DNA from: Microdochium bolleyi
Lineage: Eukaryota > Ascomycota > Sordariomycetes > Xylariales > Microdochiaceae
Assembly (NCBI GenBank): GCA_001566295.1
Contig: KQ964245.1
Location: 873,524-937,523, forward strand
Direction: 5' to 3'
Length of the DNA: 64,000 nucleotides
Part shown: piece by piece, positions 34,734 to 46,103 of the stretch
Layout: each line of letters begins with the position of its first letter
How positions within the stretch are numbered: position 1 is the stretch's first letter
Translations under genes and position numbers: made by a program
The notes under the pieces: generated by a model
Database searches by the model: none
What the model was told of the DNA's origin: nothing
Seen by the model: the letters and a program-made list of their open reading frames with translations, nothing else

Positions 34734-35912
34734 TCAAGAAGAGCTACTGCTGCTGCTCTTGTCACTCGACTCCTGGTCGGGGTTGTAATGCGTCTCGCCG
34801 AGCAGCGCGCCGCTAGGCTGTGAGGTCATGGCCGTCTGCGCGCTCGCCTGGGGCTGTGTGTGTACTGTAGGCCCCGTGTTCTGGTTCAGTGGTTGCGAGT
34901 GGCCACGATTGCTTCCACCGACCGCCGTCGCGGCATGGAGCCTCTGGTCTAGCGCTTTGAGAGCAAGGGCACGCCGCCTCTCGGCTTCCGCCCTGACACC
35001 CCCCGGCGGATTTCTGGGCATGAATGAGCTGCCGCCCTGTGATGCGGCGTTGACTTCGGCGGCGGAGAAGGGCGTGCATATCCGCAGCGAGACCAGAATG
35101 TCGAAGATCTGGTCCGCGACAGCTCCGACAAAGGGCTTGACGGGGCCCGGGAAGAACTCGGCGAATGCGAAGGTCTCGCTGGCATCGCCTCGCAAAGAGG
35201 TGGGCTGTGACGAGTCGAGGTCGGGGAAGACGGTCTTGTAGAATCGTAGGTACGTCCAGCTCGCGAGGAAGCCGAAGAGCGCCGAGAAGAAGGTCATGCT
35301 CGTGTAGAAGGGCGTCAGGGAGAGGACGAGCACGATACCGAGATATACGAGCGGGAAGCGAGGGACGCGCATTGACAGAACGCCGCGGAATAGAGTTACT
35401 GTGTGTGCAGGCACAAGCTGGCTGAAGGCGACGAGGAAGGCAATCTGTAGGGGTGTCGTGCCGGCGACGAGGGAGAAGCTAGAGTTAAGAGACACATTAG
35501 CACCATGGTTAATTTCGAGGGCACAGGGAGCATGCACTGACCGCCAGCTGAGGTTACCAGTGATGATGGAGAACAGGAGAGAGGCCAGGAAACACAGGAC
35601 GTTCGGGATCAGAGACACGACCAGGAGAAATTTGGCAAACTCTCTCGAGGACCAAGCCCTCTCCAGATACCTGCCACCGTGAAACAGTGTGAAGCCCGCA
35701 GCGACAAGTGTCACTATGTTGCCCTCCACCAGCGTCGTGGTCACGAACGTCCACGGGTATATGAGAGAGTGCGCGGGCACGAGGGTGAGCCATGGCACGG
35801 CGACCGTGGACCCAGACGTCCGTTGGCGGTATCGTATCGCGGCATTGAAGATGGACTGCAGGAGGAGTGCTCCAAGCAGGATGCGGGTGACTGGCGGTAT
35901 GTTGACTCGCAT
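34734..35912 (-). CDS. TMEM115-like Golgi membrane protein (DUF1751, rhomboid-like)
   Basis: Human TMEM115 is a Golgi protein that binds the COG complex and affects retrograde traffic; fungal members have little direct study. The exons are 35542-35912 and 34734-35478. The intron of 63 nt (donor GTCAGT, acceptor AACTCTAG) is in frame and stop-free, and removing it gives NLSWRFSLVAGTTPLQ. The protein has 371 residues. The first TM segment is TRILLGALLLQSIFNAA. Then come VPWLTLVPAHSLIYPWTFVTT, the family hallmark before TM2, GGRYLERAWSSREFAKF, and four or five further hydrophobic segments to about residue 225. The C-terminal third is cytosolic and disordered, and ends in a Ser run (DKSSSSSSS). 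The rhomboid GxSG/H catalytic pair is absent, so no protease activity is expected. Confidence 0.86.
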   Translation of the reverse strand: MRVNIPPVTRILLGALLLQSIFNAAIRYRQRTSGSTVAVPWLTLVPAHSLIYPWTFVTTTLVEGNIVTLVAAGFTLFHGGRYLERAWSSREFAKFLLVVSLIPNVLCFLASLLFSIITGNLSWRSVHAPCALEINHGANVSLNSSFSLVAGTTPLQIAFLVAFSQLVPAHTVTLFRGVLSMRVPRFPLVYLGIVLVLSLTPFYTSMTFFSALFGFLASWTYLRFYKTVFPDLDSSQPTSLRGDASETFAFAEFFPGPVKPFVGAVADQIFDILVSLRICTPFSAAEVNAASQGGSSFMPRNPPGGVRAEAERRRALALKALDQRLHAATAVGGSNRGHSQPLNQNTGPTVHTQPQASAQTAMTSQPSGALLGETHYNPDQESSDKSSSSSSS

Positions 35913-38145
35913 GGTGGCAGCCAGGGCAGGGCAAGCAGGCGGCTGTGGTCGAGCTCTTGCAGTCTGGCCGGGTGCTGTTGAGGAGCAGCAGGAGGTTGGA
36001 GCTGCTTCGTGGGGCGCGGGCGACGACAGCTGTCGCGATAGGTACTCTGGAGCATGTGCTTGGTGGGTGGTGGTGACAAGCTCCCGCTTTCACAGATGAC
36101 ACATTCAGGGTTGCTGCTTGAGGAGAGTGTGTGGCCCGAGCGTCCAGGACCGAGCACATGTGCCACTGCCTCACTGCCCCAGTCCGACGTCAGCTCCAGA
36201 ACACCCTTGGACGACCCGGTGCGGTCAACTCCCGCCCCTTATCACTGATTCTTCTTCTGCAGCAGCGAGACTGAGCTCTCAGCATCGACATCTAGGCCAA
36301 TCATCATGAGAATGAAGATGAGACGGTGCCATGCATTTGTCACTAACGGTCAGGCCCGTGCCACAGGCAGTACATGATCTGAGCATTGTGGAAATTCAAG
36401 GTTCATCGGTCATATCCCTGCGCTAAGCTCCAAATGGTAGGCCTAACAAGAGGATCGCCATGGGCCGAGCGAGCCTGCCGGACGCCAGATCAGACAGGTC
36501 CGCCCACCTGGGCATTCTTGATCTGGCCTCTCACATTCGAAGGGAGAGGGGACAGACACCACAGTCAGCCACGACAACACCGTCTGTTGCTACCTCTAGT
36601 CCGCTAAGGGCCGGGGCAATCCAGTGCTCACCCGGCCGTAGCTTGCCCACAACTCGTGCCGCGGCGGATCATGGACACAGCAGTCCATCCAGGCAACGAC
36701 TGTGGCTGCCCACAAATGCCAAATCCTGCCGAACGCTGGGCGAACTGCATGGAGCCTCACTTACGGATTACGCCTATCAGAACCCCTGCTTGCGCATCTC
36801 GCGCATCAGGTGGAAGCATCAAGCCAGCCCCACCCGCTCAACTCCTCATACCCCAGAAATAGCCCCCGTGCCAGTCGTCACGGTCTCCTGCCCGGGACTT
36901 CCACGCCTTCAGGCAAATGATGGAGGTTTACGCCAGCTGGCAGACTGCCCCCACGTGCTGCCGCATCCCTTGGACCTCGAATTTGGTATGCAGCTCCTCC
37001 TTGTTCTGCACTCCAGACCGGTCCTGACAGCGCGCACAACAGTCGCAAGAATCGCATTCAGTGGTGATCAGGATGTGTGACATGACTGTGCCTGTTTGCG
37101 ATGCACCGAAGGTCGGGCAGACCCTCGTCATGCGTAGGGCAGAGAGGAGCGCCACTGCAGCGTGGCCTTCGGGTCGAACATTATTATGGTCCTGATGAAT
37201 TTTGCCCCGAGGCGGCCAGGCTAGGCTCTGGGTCGTCAGGTGCCATATCTGCAAGTGCCATCTGGGCCCACACTGTCAGAGCTAGCACACGTCGAGATCG
37301 TTCTGGTCACGTCAACGAAGAGCACACACGGGAGCCGGACCAGCGGCGGCACCCGACCTGGACGGCTCAGCGATCATTGTGGCAGTCTCCGGTGAACAAG
37401 AGCGTCCCGAGAGCGTCGTCGTCGCGACGTTGTGCAGTACGGAGTGTCCATGGCTGAGCAAACCCTGGTCGGCCAAACACAGTTCGATGCTGATCAGGAC
37501 ACCCACCCGGGGGGTCGTCCGAAAAGTCAGGGCCCAAAGACCTCAGGCACGGTACCGGATTGTGGGACGTGATGTGCCGAGCTGTGAGGGTGCAGTGTCT
37601 TGTCGGCGGAGTTTGATGGTTGATTGATGACTGTGCAAGGCGGTCGGTCGCTGGTCTCTTGTGATGAAATGCTGCGTGGGAATAGAAACATGCCGGCGAT
37701 GCCGGCGGAAGGCTTGAGTTGCCGAAGCTGGGCCCAGGCCAGAGGTATGCACGAGGTGAGGCAGAGGGGACTCCCAGCTTGGACTTGGAGCGAGGTGCCT
37801 GGCGAGCCTGGCTCCCTGGACTGCCGCCGTGGCTGCCACTCCGCCGGGGCCCACCCAAACCTCCAAGGAATCTCGCCTACCTAGTCCACCATTCGCCTGG
37901 GTTGTTCTCTACTCTTTTCCTGCCTTCATCACCAGCTTCATGCCCGCACCGCTCGGCGCAACTCCCGCTCTCACTGACTGCCGCTCCGGCCTGCCTCCTG
38001 CTCATCTCCTTGCGTCCCCCACGCGCCCTCCTCGCCGCTGCCGGGTCAGAGGCTCCCGAGCGGGCCTCCATGCAGACAGGGCTTGGGTCGAGTGCCATTC
38101 TCCCTCCTATTTTCTCCCCATCGCCAGCTTCGTCAACGCGCCACC
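35913..38145. promoter_or_regulatory. Divergent spacer between TMEM115-like and LisH-WD40 genes
   Basis: This is 2.2 kb with no supported gene. The last 250 bp (about 37890-38140) are C/T-rich, as expected for a core promoter and leader of the plus-strand gene. Several open frames of 60-200 codons are low-complexity and unlike known proteins. Confidence 0.4.
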
Positions 38146-40733
38146 ATGACGAAGGAACACCTGTCTACTGACAGGATCAACTATCTTGTTTGGAGGTACG
38201 TTCTGCCACGGCCCCCTTAACCACTACCTGCGCCAGCGGACGCGCCTCGGAACCGCGTCTCTCGATACCGGGGCTCTCCCTCTCGTGGTGCCTGTCACTG
38301 ACCCTTCCCGGCACAGATACTTGATAGAAGGAAGTAGGTTTTCGAGGCTCTCCCTGCCCTGCCACGAAGCCGCGGGCCTGCGTCCAGACGGCACCGAGGC
38401 CATTGCCTGGTGTCTCGACCACTGGTCGCTGGCTCATCGGCTGTGTGGCCCATCTCTTCCCCGTGCATTACTGACCCTAATTTGGCAGATTACCGCGAGA
38501 CCGCCGTCAAATTCCAGAAGGAATGGCACGTTCAGGAACCCCATCGCGAGCTTGACTTCGCCCGCCATGTCCAGAGCCATGCTCTGGTTAATGTCGTGAA
38601 CAAGGGTCTCGTCTTCAACTCTCTGGAGCGTGAGCACGCGAAGGCGCAGGCGCAGGCGCTGTCGCAGCAGGTACGTTAGCCCTTCTGCCAACCTGCCCAT
38701 CGGACCCCAAACGATGAAACCTGCAACCCACACCCTGCAGCACTGTTGGCGCAAGCGCATTTCACCCGCTCCCAGCCGCCACGCACCATATTTGCGGCTC
38801 CCGCTTTCCGCCACGCGTGTGCAACAAGCTCCCACCTCGAGCATCAGCGAATCCATCGTCAGCGCCCCAGACTAACGACCACGGGAAAGCAGGGACCATC
38901 AACAACAGAGTCAAGAGAGTCAGGGCCACCTGCTGAGCCAATAGGGATTTTCGGACCCTTGTCCGCACAGCCCACAAGCTACCAGCAGCCCGTGCAGCGT
39001 CTACAGCCACTGCAGCAGCAATCGCAGCCTCCGCAACAACAGCAGACACCCACCCCTGCCAATGGCGACGTGCCTGACCATGGAGAAGAAACTGACGCGG
39101 CAACACTCAACGCTGCCAACACTGCAGCCGATGTCGAGACGGCCAAGAAACGTCAATTGGACAGACAGCCACAGTCCGGCCTGATTAATGGATCCCCGGC
39201 CAAGCGGCCTCGGCTGAGTAATGGGTACGAGAACGGGGTGGAGGCAGCTGCAAGCACCCCAATGGACTTGGATGGCCAGAACGGAGACAGCCATGCTTAC
39301 CCGTCACCCCTAGAGGGCGAGTCTGCGCCAACACCACAACCCAGAACAGATGGTCCCGAGCAGAGCACACAGATCGACAAGGTGGCCGAGCTTGCGACGA
39401 AAACGACATTTGTCTCGTTGGGGCCTTCGGAAGACATGGTGGCCTCGTCCCCAGTCCAGTCAGTATCCACAGCAAACAGCGATAGCGCGCCAGTGCTCCT
39501 GCATTGCCAGTGGAACCCCCGAGATCCCACTATCTTGGCGGCTGCTGGTACCGATGCGCTAGCCCGCATTTGGACAGTTTCGCGTGGAGCCGTCTCCGAC
39601 GCGCATACGGGTCACGTGAATGGCCTCGGCATCGACCCCCAATTCCACAGCCTGGTCGACGATGACATACCGTCAAAGGCCACAGCGACTGCAATGGCCT
39701 GGAACTCAGACGGCACTGCGATCGCTGTCGCGACAGATTCGGACACCAAAGGTCGCCTCACGTTGTGGAGTGCGGATGGCCGTCATGTGCACCATTTCGA
39801 GGTTCCCGAACCGCCAATCATCAAGATCCGGTGGAATCCCAACAGCGCAGCGTTGCTCGGCATAGCACCCGACAACGGCGGCACGCTTGTCACTGTGTTC
39901 AGGTCGGGAGAGTTGAACACGGTATCCTACACACTCCCCGCCCATGATTTGAGTTCGGATCCGCTCGACGCTGCGTGGACGAGCGAGACAGACTTCCTAC
40001 TCTGTGGCGGCGAGATGCTCATCCAGTTCAAGTGCACGAATACCGAGATCGTCGAGACCAAGAAGTACCAGACAAGGGAGGGCGACAGTCTGACCCAAGT
40101 CCAATTCGACTGGAGATCCTCGTTGGCTGCAACGTGCAGCGAGAAGGGATTCGTAGATGTGAGTTGAGCTTCTTCGACCATTGACGTGATTATTATGCTG
40201 ACGACCGCAGATATGGGACGCCAATGGCAAGCGCCGTGAAATTGAGGCCCACTATAACGCAGTCACCGCGATAGCGTGGCAGCCATTGCAAAGCCCCCAC
40301 ACAACCACGAATGAGCGCCTGCTAGCATCTGGTGGCGAGGATGGTGTAATATGCATCTGGGATGCATTGGCCTCAAATGGCAAAACCATATGTTCAATGA
40401 CTATGGGCTTGCCCATCGTAGCGTTAGCATTTACGCCGGACGGTGCCTTCATCGCAGGCGCCACCAACGAGAGGATCCTTATTTGGAAGGTCGGGGAGCA
40501 CAGCATACCACGGGCGAGCTGGAGTAGAACACCGCACCCGGGCTGGCTCAGTCCCCGTGCCAACTCAGAGTCGGACGAAGAGGACGAACACTGCCTCGGC
40601 TGGGATTCGACAGGGCGCAAACTTGCCTATGGAGTCAACAGTAGGGTGAGTATTCCTTTTCATGCTGCTCCAAACACTGTTCGGATCGGAATTGCTAACT
40701 CGCCTGCAGCTCGCTGTGATTGACTTTCGGTGA
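38146..40733 (+). CDS. SIF2: LisH-WD40 corepressor subunit (Sif2/TBL1 type)
   Basis: Sif2 and its animal relatives TBL1/TBLR1 are scaffold subunits of histone-deacetylase corepressors (Set3C, NCoR/SMRT). The exons are 38146-38195, 38317-38333, 38489-38670, 38893-40158, 40211-40645 and 40710-40733, giving 657 residues. The LisH domain is built from three exons: LSTDRINYLVWR, YLIEGN and YRETAVKFQKEW. HVQSHALVNVVNKGL follows. A long Gln/Pro-rich linker has a possible nuclear signal (SPAKRPRLS). From about residue 270 WD repeats run to the end: LHCQWNPRDPTILAAAGTD, ALARIWTVSR, AMAWNSDGTAIAVATDSDTK, RLTLWSADGRHVHHFEVPEP, FVDIWDANGKRREIEAH, LLASGGEDGVICIWDA and RILIWKVGE. The second exon has 17 nt. 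The last exon encodes only LAVIDFR and the stop, closing the propeller. Confidence 0.87.
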
Positions 40734-42078
40734 TCTGAGTCTGGCTCCTCTCTGTTGTATCACCCATCAACCAGCATGTGTACCATGCATTGACCACGTA
40801 TGCTGAGACCAACCCTCTTAGCCCCGGAGCGCGTCGGCCTGCACGGTCGGCGTGCACTACGAGCCGCATTGGGAGACTCGTCTGCGAACTGAGTCAATCA
40901 CAGACCACAGCTCAAGGCCGTCTGGCAGTCACACAGACACCTCGGCTCGGCTGCATGAGCCTCACCCACCTCTCGGCTCAATCTGCTCCCCTGGATGACC
41001 GATGACTGCCCCTTACCTGTTCGCAATACTGTCCAGACATGCCCAGGCGCACGCACGACTTGACGATCTGAGCCGGAAGTTGTTTGGTTTGGACAAAAGG
41101 TCCATCGATCTACTGCATCACGTCCAACGCGGCCGAAACCTCAGCTATATGCTAAGCTCCGGTAGCCCGCCAATATCTCCTCAATGTACAATCATCACAC
41201 GCACACATACACGACACATGACTTGTATGGAACATGAGGTCACCACTGTTTTTGTTCCCAGAAGGAAAGGCAAAAGAGATGGAAGCGCGGGTCTGCCATA
41301 TTTACACGCACACACACACACACACACGCACACACACACACCACAGAGAGCACTTTGGTTCATCCTTTTGTATAATAACATTGACAGCATCCAGCAAATT
41401 TGATTCTCTGAAGATTATTGATAGTTACTGTATCGAGAAGTGTGCTCAGTTGGATAGCCATTGTTGTAATCATCTCAGAGCGGGTCGTTGTGTTCGTCTG
41501 TTTTGTCACTTGGCTTGTGCGTTATAATGACTTTGGCGATTTTTACAGCCCTTGTCTTGTCCTCTATCTCTCTTTCCAACCGTGGGCGGGTTTTGGGGGT
41601 CCTGTGGGCTTGTCTCATATCGTCCGCAATACAACCCACCTTCACCCAAGAGATGGTGGCGATATGTGGTGAAGATGCCCATTGGTGGGGTGCCCCGTGT
41701 CTGCTAGCGAAGAGAACGAAGCGTAGCGGAGGCAGTAGCGATGGTCGTTTACGAATTTGTGTCATTCTTATCGCTCTCGCGCTGGGCTATGGGAATGTCG
41801 TCCCGGTTTTCTTGGGATATACGTAGATGGGTTTTCTTTGAATGGAAATCGTCGGAATTGGGGAATACTATTTTCAATAATTCTCAAGGCGTATGCAGAT
41901 GGGGCTTGATGGCAATTTCGAGTCAGCATCCTCTCTCCCCTAATATAGCTGGATGTATAGGTTCTGCACGAGCAAGATGGCGAGGACAAACGATATGCTG
42001 CAGAGCTTCGGGGCTTGTCGCCTCTTATTTTTGTTCATTCTTCTTGTTCCCAGAGGAGGACTATTCTATACTTGTTGT
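40734..42078. other. Convergent spacer with CA repeat
   Basis: This is 1.3 kb between the ends of the convergent WD40 and GH51 genes. It is more T-rich than its flanks after 41350. No gene is supported. Confidence 0.45.
41304..41343. repeat. CA microsatellite, about 20 units
   Basis: An almost pure (CA)n tract broken by two CG steps, in the convergent spacer. Confidence 0.92.
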
Positions 42079-43679
42079 CTACGCCTTCCACCGGAGCATG
42101 ACGAAGCTGTGCTTGGGGAAAGTGAACGCGCCCTTGCCGTCCCATGTCGACTCCTCGAGGCCGACAGCCTCCTTGTCCTCGACGTTGGTGGCCTGGACCG
42201 AGTCGCCGGAGACCTTGTACACCTTGACCTCGCCGGCGACGACGCCCGTCAGCTCGACGCTGTAGTCCTCGGCGTCGTTCATGTTGACGACGGCGAGCGA
42301 GACGTAGCCGTCAGCCTCGATCGTGGCGCTCACGTCGAGCCACGAGATGCCGCCGTTGGTCGCGGCCGCGGTGCCCTGGAGCCACTTGGGGCTCGTCTCG
42401 CCCTCGTAGGCTGGCCCCCGGATGTGTGTGGCCAGCGTGTGGCCGCGCATGTACTTGCTGAAAAGGAACAGGGGCCACCACGTGGACTGCCGGACGACAC
42501 CTTTCTCGGTGGTCATGAGCGGGCTGATGACGTTGACGGTCTGCGCGATGTTGGCCATGCCGACGTACTTGCTCTGCCGGATGAAGACGTTGAGCCAGAC
42601 GGCGACCGCCAAGGCGTCGGAGAGCGTGTACTTCTCCTCGGCACCCTTGTCACCGGGCGCCCGCTCCGGGTCCCAGACGTTCCACTCATCGAAGCAGATC
42701 GTGACGGGGGGCTTGCTGGCGACCGCTGGGCCCTTCTCGATGCGTGCGAGGTCGATCAGGCTCGCCGTGATCTCGATCGCCCGCTCGGCGGATAGAGGCG
42801 CCGTAACGTTCTTGTTGTGGTCTGCGGACGCGGTGTAGATGTGGATGCTGTGCATATCGACCCACTCGACAGCCTCGTGGAGGACGTAGTGGTCCCAGGA
42901 GCTGAGGCCGTTCTCACCGCAGAGGATGAGCTCGATGTTGGGGTCCATAAGGCGGAGGGCCTTGGCCCACTGAATCGCCTGCTTAGCGTAGTCTTCCTTG
43001 GTCATCTGGAGGACCTGCCATGGGCCCCAGACTTCGTTTCCGAGGGCCCAGTACTTGACGTTGTAAGGCTCCGGGTGGCCGTTGGCTCTCCGCTGGTTGG
43101 CCCAGTATGTGTCGCGGGTGCCGTTGCAGTACTCGAGCCATGCGAGAGCCTCATCGAGGGTGCCGGTGCCGAAGTTGAGGCAGATGTAGGGCTCGACGCG
43201 CTGCTCCTTGCCCTCGCTGAGGACCTCGAGCCACTTCATGAACTCGTCGGTGCCGAACTGGTTGGACTCGACGCCGAGCCAGGCAAGCTCGGGGCGGGCC
43301 GGGCGCTTCTCGCGGGGGCCGATGCCCTCCTGCCAGTGGTACGTGGCGACGAAGTTGCCGCCGGGGTAGCGGATGACAGGGACGTCGATCTCGCGAAGGG
43401 CGTCAATGACATCCTTGCGGAAGCCATTCTCGTCTGCTGAGGGGTGGGAGGGCTCGTAGATGCCGCCGTAGATGCAGCGACCCATGTGCCTGGGGGTGAG
43501 AAATTGTGTAAGTGAGCCGTGAGCTATCGCCTGGATGAGTGGGAGCCAGCATTGAATGAGACAGGCACATACTCTGTAAAGCCACCGTATGTGTTGGGGT
43601 TGACCTTGGACAGCTTCTTCTTGGCGTCGACGTGGATGAGAGGGGTCTCATCCCCGGTGCTTTTTGTGAAGCTCGCCAT
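42079..43679 (-). CDS. GH51 alpha-L-arabinofuranosidase, intracellular type
   Basis: The enzyme releases terminal arabinose from arabino-oligosaccharides. The exons are 43573-43679 and 42079-43489; the intron joins YGGFTE to HMGRCIYGGIYEPSHP. The protein has 505 residues, matching the short GH51 type, and has no signal peptide (MASFTKSTGDETPLIHVDAK). It is therefore likely cytosolic, acting on imported oligomers. The retaining pair expected for GH51 is visible: the acid/base Glu in YWALGNEVWG (about residue 188) and the nucleophile Glu in CFDEWNVW (about residue 304). Other family motifs are VPVIRYPGGNFVATYHWQ, GVESNQFGTDEF, MANIAQTVNVISPLM and STWWPLFLFSKYMRG. The C-terminal beta-domain ends FPKHSFVMLRWKA. 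A long plus-strand frame over the same DNA is a mirror of this GC-rich gene. Confidence 0.94.
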
Positions 43680-44760
43680 GGCGCTGGTGTATGTCGTGGG
43701 GATTGTCTTGCTTGGTGCTGTGGCTCTACCGGCTTGGACCAATGCCTTCTTTTTCAGGGACAGGAGGAAACCAAGGCGCAGAGACTGGCGGGGGAGCCGT
43801 GTTACTTATCCCAGCGCTGAGTTGGCCGGCCTCCGAAACCTGGAGAGGACCCTATTGTAGGAACGTGCTCCGTACATGTGAAGGCCGGTAGAATAGCAGC
43901 CGGCACGGACAGTGATTGGCGCGCATCGTGGAGCCTCGTGGTTGAAATCGCCGGGCAAGCCCGGTTGTGGGCACTGGCGGTGGTGGCTCTGTGGGGGAAG
44001 GGGGCGCGGAAGTGCTCGCCTGCAGACGTGTCAGGCGGATCCAGGCGAGCCTCGTGGGCAGAGGAGCGGCTAAATGGGAGACATGAAGAGCGGCACAGCG
44101 GGCTGAGTGTTAGCGTCCACGATCCCGGTGCTTGCCTCGAGGGAGTATGGCCTGGATGCAGTGTCGCAAGCGAGCTCGGCTGCCGCTGCAGAGCCTGACA
44201 TCATGCTTGCTTGGAACGTATTCATGGACAGCATCCGTGGAGGATGTCCTTTGGCAAGCGACGCGGGGAAGGAGCCACCCAGCGGTGCGGGGGAGCTGAG
44301 TGGGGAAGCCACGACCACGACCACGAGCGACTGCAGGTGCTCCCGAGTCCACAGGTGCGATTCCCGACCTCGTCCATGCCAGGACCATCGTGGGCTGTGC
44401 AGGATGCCGTACATGAACAGGTAGAGTTCGCCAGCAGCCGGCATGCAGCAACACGCACCAGCCCGTCCAGAGCGCCAGGCCAACAACAGACTCGGCCAGC
44501 ATCCGCCGAAATGACCAGTCACACGGCATGCGTCAACCTACCCCATTCTACAAACGCTGTGGACTCCGTCTCCGGGGACTGACGGCGGCAACTCAGCTCT
44601 CCATCCTCACCTGAGATAAGCCAAGGTAAACAACTACAGTCTTCACCGCCGAAATCGGTCATCCAGCCAGACGAGTCTCATCCCGTGTCGTCTCCGTCCT
44701 GCGTCTTCCCCATATCGACTCGAGCGTTAGCCAGGGAGCTGTCAATACTCTTCACCCATC
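43680..44760. promoter_or_regulatory. Divergent spacer between GH51 and small unknown gene
   Basis: A 1.1-kb stretch with both promoters and no supported coding region. I see no clear cluster of carbon-regulator sites by eye. Confidence 0.35.
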
Positions 44761-45545
44761 ATGACCAGCCACCCTCACCAGGGCGGCCACAGCAATAACA
44801 ACAACTACACCTACGCACAAGGGGGCGCTTCTCACGCATCAAACTCCTCAGCGACCTCCTCCCCTCGTCCATCGACGATGAGGCCGCGCTACCACCAGTC
44901 CGCCTCCGCCGCTGGCTCGGGCCACCATCACCAGCACTTCACGGCCGACATGCGAGACCTCCAGTCCCGCGGCAGAGACCCCTATGCTGCTTCTGGGGAT
45001 CCCACCAGCATAAATCCTCACAGATACCAGTAAGGAACAGCTTACCCGTGCAAAAAGGCTCCAATTGCGCATCATCGTCACCATGCAGTCTGCTAACACA
45101 CTTGGGCTGTTTCAGTGGCGGTTCGCCCGAGGGTGCTGCCGGCGTCCCTTATGCAGTCCGAGAACGAGCCCGGCATGCCAAGCAGGTTCTTGACCAGCCG
45201 GAACTGCTCATGATGATGGCCCAGAAGGAGGAGGACGTAAGTCACAACACTCACCTCTCCAAGCCTTTTCCTTTTTTCCAAAAGTCCGTTACCACGCATG
45301 CTAAGTCGGCTCCCTGTCACGCACAGAGCATACCAGCCACGCGTCTCCGCTACCTGCGCATGTCATGCTGCCTACCCGAGCGGCCCCTGGCCAATCTAGA
45401 CACCCAGGCCAGGAGCAAAGGCGGTGGCAACAACAGCGGCGGCGGCAGCAGCAGCAGTGGCCACCATAGTGACATCCGCGGCGGCGGGACCAGCAACAGA
45501 CGACTGGATCCACAACATGAGCGACAGTCTCGGCAGGCGTGGTGA
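44761..45545 (+). CDS. Small protein of unknown function
   Basis: The exons are 44761-45029, 45116-45236 and 45327-45545, giving 202 residues. The joins are HRYH-GGSPEG and QKEED-SIPATRLRYL; both have GTAAG donors and CAG acceptors in phase. The N-terminal 90 residues are low in complexity (Asn, His, Ser, Gly). The middle is the only ordered-looking part: GAAGVPYAVRERARHAKQVL, DQPELLMMMAQKEEDSIP and ATRLRYLRMSC, probably helical. The rest is a Gly/Ser-rich tail. Fungal proteins with a similar LLMM-x-SIPxTRLRY core are known only as hypothetical. Identity is from the splice pattern and this core, so the gene is likely but not certain. Confidence 0.66.
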
Positions 45546-46103
45546 GACTCCTGCCCCTGGCCTGTGGGAGTTGTCCGAGAAATCGCACAGGTTTACTGGC
45601 GTAGTGCGTGTGCGCACTCGGGGTAGTAATGCACAACTTTGTCTGGAACAATGGGAATACGTAGTACGCCTTAGGCATCAAGTCAGACGTCGACAATAAT
45701 GGTTCATGAGCTTGTGCTTTCACATAGGCGAGCCCAGGTATTATCAGACATATCTCGTCCATACGTATGGCGAGCGCTTGCTTTATGGGAGGCTAATGCT
45801 GAAGTGCGAAGGATACTTGAAAATTGTTCTTTTTCTTATCTACTCCAGTCCACCCAGAAAGCCACAGCGAGGAAACGTGATATCCAGCAACAGAGATCCA
45901 CCGCTTGCCATGTATGTTCCCGTGGTTGTTGTGCAGGAAATAGAATTAATGATAGTGTATATGGAGGCTGGTATGAAAACGCCGTATGCAATGCAACCTG
46001 TATCGAAAGAATGTACAATAACCAATGTTCATGTGTGGTGCACTGATCAGGTAGCGACCACAAGTCCCAATCCATGCCATCAAATTAGAGTAAAGCAACA
46101 ATG
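45546..46103. other. Convergent 3' spacer
   Basis: These 558 bp lie between the small unknown gene and the ADAM gene, which converge. AT content is higher than in the flanks. No gene is seen. Confidence 0.45.

Noticed and set aside
41304..41343. Tandem short repeats considered as a CRISPR-like array
   Set aside because: It is a simple CA microsatellite in a eukaryotic genome with no repeat-spacer pattern.
42817..43440. 207-codon plus-strand frame
   Set aside because: Antisense to the GH51 gene, Val/Leu/Ala/Asp-rich mirror frame.
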